NCBI GenBank assembly: GCA_025349905.2 | Contig: MU624973.1 | Location: forward strand, 1-15,447 | Reading direction: 5' to 3' | DNA from: Blastocladiella britannica | Taxonomy: Eukaryota; Blastocladiomycota; Blastocladiomycetes; Blastocladiales; Blastocladiaceae | DNA: 15,447 nucleotides | Part shown: piece after piece, positions 1 through 7,705 of the stretch | Layout of the letters: every line of letters starts with the position of its first letter | How positions within the stretch are numbered: the first letter of the stretch is position 1 | Notes under the pieces: model-generated | The model's database searches: none | Told to the model about the DNA's origin: nothing | What the model saw: the letters and a program-made list of their open reading frames with translations, nothing else | Translations under genes and position numbers: made by a program

Positions 1-98
1 AACATAATACGTCGGACGGGGACGTCGGACGCGCTATAAAGACGTCGGACGCTATGCGTATGATATAACGATATTATGTTGGACGTCCACGTCGGACG
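1..98. repeat. Cluster of CGTCGGACG repeats inside a short inverted repeat
   Basis: The 9-mer CGTCGGACG occurs four times in under 100 bases, at 10-18, 23-31, 43-51 and 90-98. A perfect palindrome GGACGTCC lies at 81-88. The first nine bases (AACATAATA) reappear as their reverse complement at 72-80, so three of the four copies lie between inverted arms. This could be the edge of a larger repeat or element running off the window, or a cluster of protein-binding sites. I cannot tell which from this window alone. Confidence 0.5.
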
Positions 99-1001
99 CG
101 TATTTCGGCGTCTAAAAACTGAAACTTTGCTCGTCTGGTCGCGCCAGGCACCTCCTTTTGGACGATCAAATTAAGCGTCTGATTAACCATAATTCGCTGG
201 TCGTGACGCTCGCCCATTGCTCAGCGGATTAAGAGTCTCATACCACGACCAAACTTCTCCTTAAAGAATATCTGCACCGCCGCCGCCAACAGCATTCGTG
301 CGTCCCTCCGCCGCTCGTCCACCGCGTCTCTCATCAGGTGGTCAAATCACCAACCTCAATTTGAAACACACAAACTGATACTCTTCTGGGAATTCAAAAA
401 TATTATGACCTCTCATCTTTGTCCTTTCCCCTGAGATTACAAGCTCAGTTAAGCTCCCCCATTCGAACGGGGAGTTCACGTGTGTTCATTGAGCAGCCGT
501 GTACCCGCAACATAAACTACCACTCCTCCGATTGATTCCACCAGAATAAAATGTGCGGCACACCCTGTGCGGCGGTCAGTCCATATGCACGGAAAATATA
601 TCTATTCGCTTGAAATTTCAAATCGACTTGAGCGCTAAAGTGTCAAGCCCCACAGACCGTTCGCACCGACCATGAATGAACTGAATTTTGAAGCCAACTT
701 TTTCTTCTTCAAAGGTAAAAATATCCTATTTGCCTACACAGATACTGGAATCCGCACGGTTACAGCTCGCCTGCCCAATTCACTCCGAAACCCCCGAAAC
801 CCCGCTGGAACTGGGTGCACAGAGTGGTTGATATAAAGTCCTTCCCCGCCCCGCTGGCAAATTGCGATTCGCTCCTCGCTGACAGCCTTTATAAATCAGC
901 TAGAATACATTAGATATACGGTTCGGCAAATCGCAATTAATGGCAGGAGCCAACTCTTTTTTTGATTGTCTCACCACCTCCTGTTTTCAACATAACAGCA
1001 A
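99..1001. other. Non-coding stretch upstream of gene 1
   Basis: No open reading frame of meaningful length, no recognisable exon and no convincing tRNA was seen on either strand up to about 936. The base composition is more AT-rich than the coding regions. A 6-bp GC hairpin (454-459 with 469-474) and two TATA-like sites near the right end are the only structures I can point to. It probably holds the promoter and 5' leader of gene 1 plus ordinary spacer. Confidence 0.6.
890..896 (+). promoter_or_regulatory. Possible TATA box for gene 1
   Basis: TATAAAT lies 105 bases upstream of the gene 1 start codon at 1002. A second candidate, TATAAAG, is at 832-838. The distance is compatible with a core promoter and a short leader, but no transcription start can be seen. 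Transcription from the nearer site would place an out-of-frame ATG (940) ahead of the main start. Confidence 0.3.
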
Positions 1002-3200
1002 ATGGACGACATCTCGGTCTGGCTACCGAAATGCCCGCGGCACAACCCGTCCTCGATGGCGCACTCGCGCCCGGTCGATGCAACTTGCACGTGCGGCGCA
1101 GTTTCGCCCCCGAAAGAGCTCCCCTCATTCCCATTCCCGGCCATGACCGCGGACACTCGGCCTCCACAGCCTCCACGGCCACAGCGCGATACCCAGTTGT
1201 TTGGCATGGATGGTGGTGCTCCCACTTCACCCCGCACCCCATTCGTTGGTTCTGCCGTAACGGCCAAGCGCATCTCCACCGAGCGACTCAAGCTTCCAGC
1301 GTCCTTGCGGGTACCCATGAGCGACCCATTCCGGCCAGATTCAATGAACTCGGCCGCCACCACCGCGCCCATGACGCCTGAAATCTCGCTGGCCTTGTCG
1401 CCGCCACCCAATGCGGCTGCCCCCGGCGATTTTCAGCACGGCCGCCGGAGATCGTCAGCGCGATCCTGGGCATCTCACGGGCCGCCGGGCGAGGGCGGCG
1501 GGAATGCATCGCCAAGCTCGTCGGTTCGCGGCGTTCTCGTCACTCCACAGCCAGCAGTCCGTATGCTTCCACAGCAGCAGCAGCAGCGACCTACGTTGGC
1601 GCCGATTCGGACTGGGCACCAGCAACAGCAACAAGATTTTTGGCCGCTTCCACCCACACCCGACAGTCCTGTTGGCGGCCACATGGACTCGCCCACGGTC
1701 CTGGGCGCCCGCGACCTGGAAGGCATCGTGACGTTCGCCCACCCACTCTCGAGCACTGCCACCTCTGCCGCGTACACCATCAGTTTCCCTCTTCTCACCG
1801 ACATGCCGATGGCGGTTCCGCCGGCACTGCAGGCAGCGCTCCCGCCGCTTGCGTACGCGTCGATCTTGCGCGAGTTCAATACCCTTTACTTGCGGTACCG
1901 GTGGCACATGCGCGTGCACACGTTCTTCCTCATCTTTTCGACCCTGAACACAGTGATTGCCGCGGCACTGCTGGTCTTTGCGCCCGACTTGCGCGCGGCC
2001 GCGCTTCCGCTCATGCTCATGTACTTGCTGTTCACGCTGCTGTTCAACGTGGTCTCGGCTATTAACTTGGCGGCGTCGCGGCGGGCGCGCGTCGATAAAA
2101 TGACCGACTACGCGGCGTACCTCACACGCACATCGGCGCACGTGAAAAATACTGCCAGGGACGGCGTGGCCGACCAATACGCGGGCTTGTTGCAGGCCAA
2201 CAAGATTTTGTCGGCCGACGCCAGCGCCGCCGAGCTGGGTGAAATGGTGGTGCCCGATGACGACAGCGTCGTGGACCTTCCCGAGGCAAAATCAACGGTT
2301 CCTAAAATTGTGTGCTTGTGGTCGGTGCTCTCGGACTCGAGCGGGATCGCAGTCGTGCGCGTCGAAGTCCAAGGGCCGGCCAACATGCTCGTTCCTTTCT
2401 CGCCCACGCGGGAAACGTCGCCCGTGGAGCTGTACCCGGGCACTGGCATTGTCGGTACCACCCGCGCCGATGATCTTCATGTTGTCGCTCGTGCTGCCCC
2501 CGTTTCTGCTGCAGCTCCATGGGATGCCCAAAGGCCCGTCACGCCGCTCACCCCGCCTCGGTCCGCGTCGATTCCAAGCGACCCGTTTAGTCCTGTCGGT
2601 CGCATGTCGGGCACGTGGCCGCGCACCACTGACGGGAATGCGTTCCCCCCGATTCCAATGGTGCCAATGAGCGCCAGCGCCGATCGGCCGGCCGCCCGCT
2701 GGCCAGCCGCTGCCGCTGCTGCTGCCAACATTTCTTCCCTCTCGCCCCCGCCTCGCCGCGGCCTGAGCTCGCTCGAGCGGTACATTGCCAACGCAGTAGC
2801 CATGTCCGCCAGCACTCCGCCGGACGACTGGTCGGCCATGACACCCCCTCAACTGCCGCAACAGCCGCCGCGCCGCGACAGTTATATGACGTCGTCCCTC
2901 GACCGCGAGCATTCAGGGATGCAGACCCAGAATGACACGACCGGAATTCCGCTGCGTCTGCACCCGCTGGTGGCGTCGCTCGACCGGCAACTGTATATGC
3001 GGCCGCCAGCGCTCGGCGACTTGGACTTGGGCCCGTCGCGGCTGATTTCGGGGGACTTGTTGCGTGCGCAGCGCGATTTCACCCAAAACGACGAGGATGA
3101 GTTAAACGATGGTGATGATCGGCCCTTGTCGGTGGTTTCCGCGCCTGGTAGCGACGGTCCCACCATGAGTGCCATCATTGCCAACCTGGTGTCGCGGTGA
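1002..3200 (+). CDS. Unidentified two-pass membrane protein with long low-complexity arms
   Basis: This is a single uninterrupted frame of 732 codons, the only intronless gene in the window. I do not recognise the family. Residues 1-260 are rich in Pro, Ser and Ala, with two short Gln runs near residues 190-210. Two strongly hydrophobic helices follow at about 305-328 and 334-357, separated by a very short loop. They are preceded by a helix with aromatic and basic residues (about 288-304) and followed by a basic stretch (SRRARVDK), which suggests a hairpin with both ends in the cytosol. Residues about 425-480 look more ordered (mixed hydrophobic, KIVCLWSVLS). The rest to the C terminus is again Pro/Ser-rich, ending in an acidic patch (NDEDELNDGDD). 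The topology loosely recalls Spo7/CNEP1R1-type phosphatase regulators, but I see no diagnostic motif. The start is the first ATG of the frame; an out-of-frame ATG lies upstream at 940. It converges on the kinase gene. Confidence 0.75.
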   Translation: MDDISVWLPKCPRHNPSSMAHSRPVDATCTCGAVSPPKELPSFPFPAMTADTRPPQPPRPQRDTQLFGMDGGAPTSPRTPFVGSAVTAKRISTERLKLPASLRVPMSDPFRPDSMNSAATTAPMTPEISLALSPPPNAAAPGDFQHGRRRSSARSWASHGPPGEGGGNASPSSSVRGVLVTPQPAVRMLPQQQQQRPTLAPIRTGHQQQQQDFWPLPPTPDSPVGGHMDSPTVLGARDLEGIVTFAHPLSSTATSAAYTISFPLLTDMPMAVPPALQAALPPLAYASILREFNTLYLRYRWHMRVHTFFLIFSTLNTVIAAALLVFAPDLRAAALPLMLMYLLFTLLFNVVSAINLAASRRARVDKMTDYAAYLTRTSAHVKNTARDGVADQYAGLLQANKILSADASAAELGEMVVPDDDSVVDLPEAKSTVPKIVCLWSVLSDSSGIAVVRVEVQGPANMLVPFSPTRETSPVELYPGTGIVGTTRADDLHVVARAAPVSAAAPWDAQRPVTPLTPPRSASIPSDPFSPVGRMSGTWPRTTDGNAFPPIPMVPMSASADRPAARWPAAAAAAANISSLSPPPRRGLSSLERYIANAVAMSASTPPDDWSAMTPPQLPQQPPRRDSYMTSSLDREHSGMQTQNDTTGIPLRLHPLVASLDRQLYMRPPALGDLDLGPSRLISGDLLRAQRDFTQNDEDELNDGDDRPLSVVSAPGSDGPTMSAIIANLVSR

Positions 3201-3712
3201 TTTTTTTTTTTGTACAATATTGTAATTTCCATTGTGTGCCTTTCCCTTCTTAATTTATGATCCTGCCCAACAGACAAGGAAACAGTTGACACGAAGGACA
3301 ATATATGATTTTTTGGGAATGGGAATAGGAATTGGATTCAGATTCGGCTGGATTTTGGAGCTAAAAATCCGTTGGAAAAGTGTTTTGTAAATCCACTGGA
3401 AAAGGTGATCAAGTCTGATTCCCGAGGAAATTGGAGAAAACATATAAAGGAATCATGCCAGCGTCAACGTCTTAGCCAGGCATCAATCCAGCGGAAAAAA
3501 AGTGGGATTTTTATTGCGGAATCGGAAAAGTTTGGCGGATTTCCTGCGGAGAGTATCTTGCCCGGTTTATCCTGAAGCTTTTTGACTGTTTTCCGCCGGA
3601 TGTTGTTTCGACTCTCCACAGCCGTGCAGGAGGGAAAATATGGACATGGATAGAGATGCAAAGGAGGAGGAGAAAAGCGAGAGAACGAGGCAAAGAGGAA
3701 AGAAAAGCGACT
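3201..3712. other. Convergent intergenic spacer (3' ends of gene 1 and the kinase)
   Basis: This is an AT-rich spacer between two stop codons. It begins with a run of T directly after the gene 1 stop. Its middle part carries several copies of a degenerate ATCC-NNN-GGAAAA motif, annotated separately. A 67-codon frame (3372-3575) crosses it, but its composition follows that repeat and it has no family features, so I treat it as non-coding. Confidence 0.7.
3367..3601. repeat. Degenerate ATCC-NNN-GGAAAA repeats
   Basis: Copies lie on the plus strand at 3367-3379, 3391-3403 and 3486-3498, and one on the minus strand at 3601-3589. The four middle bases vary (GTT, ACT, AGC, GGC) while the ATCC and GGAAAA flanks are exact. 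Weaker related words (TCCGCAGGAAA on the minus strand near 3540, and ATCGGAAAAG near 3521) lie between them. The spacing is irregular, so this is not a simple tandem array. Confidence 0.5.
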
Positions 3713-6700
3713 TTAAATCGCAGCAGTGTCCACGCCCATGGCCGTGCGCGGCTTGCCCACGACCGGCGAGGGCATGGGCGACGTTCCGGGCGAGTCCACA
3801 AGCACCATGGACTGCGCCAGCGGGTGCGAGGGCTTTCCGTACGCAGCCGACGACGGATGCAGGGCTGTTGGTTGCTGCTGTTGCTGCTGTTGCTGCTGTT
3901 GCTGCTCGGCGGTGCCGGTGGCAAATAGTTCGCGCAAGTTGCTGCCTGCTTGGCCTGCACGCCGCAGACCCGATCCAGAGCCGCCGCTGCTGCCGCGAGA
4001 TGCACCTACTTGACTTGGTCCCCGAACGACCGAATAGGGTGATGGCTGAGACATGTGGCGGGTGGTGGCGGGTAACGGATTGGCGTCCTCACTCTCCTTG
4101 CGGCTACCGCTGGTGGGACTCATTGCGTGGTGTTTGCCCGCGGCAGCTGCAGCAGCATGCTCGTGCGACGAAAGGGGCGGCGACGGAAGGATCGGCTCGC
4201 TGGCGAGCGGAATGGCCGACTCGGTCGCACCAGCGGCTTCCTGCGCGCCGGCGTCATGCTGCTCGGCTGCAGTCCGATGACTCGACGATGTTGACGCAGT
4301 AAACCGGATTGAAAGCCAAGGGTGCGCCATGATATCCTTGATCCCAGCCCGCTCGCTTGGGTTCTTGCGCAACATCCACCGCAACAAGTGCACCACCTCT
4401 TCGGACGCCCGCGGCTTGCCTGCCATCGGTCCCCGCGAATGTTTCGGGATCGGCAAGTCGTTGTTGAGCACCTGGTTGACGTTGGCAAATGGTGCCCCCG
4501 AAAACAAGATCGTGTACAACAGAATGCCGAGCGCCCACACCTCTTGCTCGGGCCCACGGTACTTGTTTCCTTGAATCACCTCGGGCGGACAGTACTGCAG
4601 CGTGCCAGCAAACCGCTCAAACAGTCGGCCGTTCGTGGGAATATGGAGCGCCGATCCAAAGTCAATCAGTTTGACATTGAAATGGGCGTCCACGACGAGG
4701 TTTTCGTCCTTGATATCCCTATAGATACGAAATTTAAGAAATGAGCGAAACCATGGAAATGTAACACAAAACGACACAAAGGAACGGACCGGTGAACAAT
4801 GTTGTGATCCAGCAAGTGCTCTACAGCAGAGGCGACTTGGCTAAAGATCTTTTGGGCAACGTTTTCCGACAGCCTCGAGTTCTATGAGATCCAAACGATG
4901 AGCCAACACTTCTCAAATGACACGTCGAATAGAAAAAGTATGAGTACCGCTTCAATGCACTCAAACAAGTCCATCGAGTGGCGGCGGCCAATGACTGGAA
5001 CGCGTGGGGATGGCTCAGAGTAGCTGCGGTGAAGCGCGGGTGGCTGGCTCGCTGACTTGAGACGCAGAGTGTTGAGATCCACTCCCTTTTGCCAGGGCAC
5101 GCCGTGCAATTCCATGACCAGGTAGTAGAAGCGGTTGTCCTGAATGTATTATACACATGAGCATCAAGGATATACTCCAAAAAAGGAAGAGAGAACGCAC
5201 TGTGAAAAAGTCCAAAAAGCCGATAATGTTGGGATGGTGCAGCTTCTTGATCACATGCACTTCCATAGGGACAACGCCGAAATCCGGATCGTTCGTGAGT
5301 GCCTGCACCACGACCTTCTCCTTGAAAATGAACTTAACGGCCACCTCGGCGCCGTCGGACCGGCGCGTGGCAGTGACTACAAATCCGAACCCACCAGACC
5401 CGAGCTCGTCGCCGACTTGGTACTTCTCTTCAAACGCCGGCAACAAGCGATACCGCTCCAGCATGGTCTGCACGGGCGACTTTGGGTGCGGCGAAGTAGG
5501 CGCTGCTGCTGCCGGGTGAACTGCAGTCACTATCGGGGCGACGCCAGGGTGGGCCGGGATGGCATGTGGGCCAGAGGGTGACGGATAGTGATGTCCCTTG
5601 CTCGTCTGCGGGCCATGCTGCAGCTGATGTTGCTGTTGCTGCTGATGCTGAAGTTGCTGTTGTCCCGCTCCATGTGTGTCAGTGAGACTTCTCGAAGCCA
5701 TTGGCGGCGTTTGAGACCCGAGAATGCGGATGGCCTCAACCGGGCGGCCGTGCATGCCCCCGGATCCGATTACGCCCGAAGATGATGGCGAAGCATCGTG
5801 CATTCCATTTGCGCTTGGTCGCTGGTCGGCCGATGCAGCGGGGGCGTGGTGGCCGGACCCGGCCAACTGTCTGTCAAGCGAGTACATGTGCTGGCGGTAG
5901 GCGACAGGGTCCACTGCGCGACGCGGGGCCGCCGATGCGCCGACCGCAGAGGGTACGCTGTTCCGGGAGCCATCGTGCCGCGACGCCATGTCGGCCGACT
6001 GCAAGTAGGCCACGTGGGTTGGAGACATGAGTGCGGCTGCCGTCGTCGTGCCGGCGTTGATGGCCTTGGACAACACGAGGGGTGCTATAGGGCTCACCCC
6101 ACGTCAGTACATTCCTCAAGGCACAATGATAAGAAAATAAGGTACCAGGACGAGCGCCAGATTTCTTGTATGATCCGGTGTGATGGGGAGCGTGGCCCTC
6201 TGCCATCGGCGGAGCGCTCCCGAGAACAAGCGTATCGGCGATCGTGACTGGAATAGATGCGAGCGGTTCACCCAGACTTCCCTCTGAGGCGGGGGGTGTC
6301 TCAGAGATGGCCGTGAGAAGGGGATTCATTCCATCAGAGGGCGGTGGCGGCGTTGCGTTGTTGCCTGAAAACAAATCCAGCACTGATTTGCGCGAGGCCA
6401 GGAACCGCGACGGAGAGGAGGGTGACGCGGCCATTGCATCCCGGTGCGCCGCTGCATGGCGATGCAAGTCGTCATGCTCCCGCGCCGCCGAATCGTACGA
6501 GGTATTCAGTCCGGTCTCCGAGGAGGCCTCGATGTCTGTCACAGCGGCACGCAGATCGGCGACCGACCAGCGCTTGCCAGTCGCCTTGACTGGCTGAGGA
6601 GCGTAGAGCTCGCGGGTGGCAGCAACGGGGGCCGGGGGTGGAGAGCCGTAGGATCCCATGGCGTCCGCGAAGTGATCACCGCCGTGGTGGTCGGGGGCTG

Positions 6701-7283
6701 AAACATGGGCCGGATGAATGAATGTGGCGGTTGGCGCTGCCGCAGCGGTTGCGGGCACGGGACTGATCGCAGCCGAAGACGCAGAGTGCTTCAGGCCGCG
6801 ACTGCTGGCAGAGCGAAAGAGCGATTTGAACTGCGCGCCAAATTGCGTCGAGGATGCGCGCGAAATCCGGGACACGAGCGACGGCGTCCGGCGCACGCCT
6901 CCTCCCTCTCCCCCGCTGCTGCTGCTCCCGTGACTGGTGGATGACGAGGGCGAAGTGGACGTCAGAGCCGAAGCAGAAGCCGATGCTGACCGATCGGCGC
7001 CGTCGGGAGGGTGCGCAGTATCGGACGGCCATAGTGTCTGCCCAGACTGGGCTGGAGCCAGCGAGGCATGTTCGTGCGATGAGTGAGAAGACCCTGATGA
7101 TTGAGGCGATGGGATGGGATTGGTCGACGCAGATGGGTGCGGCGGCGGTGGGGATGAAGAGGACGAGGGAGATGACGATCCCAGACCAAAGAGGGAAAAG
7201 TGAAAGCCCTTGCGCTGCGATGCCGGCGGCGGCGGTGGCGGCGTCGGCGGTGCCGAGATGGGGTCGTTGTTGTTGCGGAGCAT
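3713..7283 (-). CDS. PAS-kinase-type (CAMK group) serine/threonine protein kinase, 5 exons
   Basis: Exons on the minus strand are 7283-6146, 6084-5201, 5139-4948, 4881-4790 and 4718-3713; phases match and give 1103 residues. The kinase domain is about 601-904. It shows the Gly loop GSGGFGFVV, Lys630 (AVKF), alpha-C Glu654, HRDIKDEN with Asp770, LIDFGSA with Asp788, CPPEV, and HPWL near the end. The PASK/Psk hallmarks are FYYLVMELHG, MDLFECIE, HRDIKDEN, DFGSA, GTLQYCPPEV and YRGPEQEVWALGILLYT. In that family the kinase couples nutrient state to carbohydrate metabolism and translation. Residues 1-600 and 905-1103 are Ser/Pro/Gln-rich and look disordered, and I see no PAS domain. The catalytic domain has an extra segment (about 688-729). 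The activation loop has few phosphorylatable residues, as in PASK. The start is the first ATG of the frame; the open frame extends upstream only to a GTG. It is divergent from the Tmc-like gene. Confidence 0.88.
3872..3904 (-). repeat. CAG/CAA repeat coding a poly-Gln tract in the kinase tail
   Basis: Eleven consecutive Gln codons (about residues 1041-1051) are built from CAG and CAA in a mostly CAG-CAG-CAA rhythm. It lies in the low-complexity C-terminal tail, outside the catalytic domain. The interruptions by CAA suggest selection for, or slow decay from, a slippage-prone repeat. Shorter Gln/His-rich runs also occur in exon 2 (around 5625-5665). Confidence 0.85.
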
Positions 7284-7705
7284 GGGAAAATTTGAGAAAT
7301 GTGAAAAGAAAAAAAAAATGAACGTAAAAATTGCCGTGGTCGCGGAAAGAGAGCGTGATCGTCGTCCTCCTTTCACTTGAATTCGACGCTACATGCACCG
7401 GTAAAAAAACTTCTGAGCGGCGGTGTCGGCAACAACACATACGCAAGACGAAAACCATTTGCTGCGAACTGTGAACTGTTGAAATCTATGGTAAAAACGC
7501 GGCACTCAATTTTTTTTAACGTTTCTCTCTTTCCCATTCACTCCCATACTTTTCTTATCTGTTTTGATTATTTACCGATTTCCAGCTTCGCCGCCATCAA
7601 GCATTGCCCCTACAAGCCGCCTGGACTCTTGGAAACAACGATCCCAATCTCAGCTGGTGCATTTGACAAACACGCGATTAACTTATACTTCAACTACGCG
7701 CAAAA
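7284..7705. promoter_or_regulatory. Divergent promoter region between kinase and Tmc-like genes
   Basis: This is 422 bases between two start codons that face away from each other. It is AT-richer than its flanks and contains pyrimidine-rich runs (for example around 7509-7545). Directly upstream of the kinase ATG the minus strand is very T-rich. I find no clear TATA box or known operator. It must hold both 5' leaders and at least one promoter, so shared regulation is possible but not shown. Confidence 0.5.

Noticed and set aside
454..474. Hairpin with a TTCGAA loop that looks like a tRNA T-arm
   Set aside because: The pair that closes a T-loop (G53-C61) is absent on both strands, and no D-arm, anticodon arm or acceptor stem can be built around it.
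1455..2177. 240-codon minus-strand frame opposite gene 1
   Set aside because: It is a shadow of the GC-rich plus-strand gene: rich in Arg/His with no hydrophobic core pattern, whereas the plus frame has clear membrane helices.
3372..3575. 67-codon plus-strand frame between gene 1 and the kinase
   Set aside because: It lies wholly in the repeat-bearing AT-rich spacer and has no family features or recognisable promoter.
3640..4302. 220-codon plus-strand frame opposite the kinase C-terminal region
   Set aside because: The minus frame here encodes part of the kinase domain and its tail; the plus frame is Cys/Arg-rich shadow sequence.
7284..7376. Extension of the kinase N terminus to a GTG at 7376
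   Set aside because: Nuclear genes rarely start at GTG, and the extension would be an Ile/Phe-rich run read from a T-rich leader; the first ATG is at 7283.
6676..7458. 260-codon minus-strand frame overlapping kinase exon 1 in another frame
   Set aside because: Only the other frame joins in phase to the kinase domain by splicing. This one has ATG at its start but ends without a link to any conserved exon.
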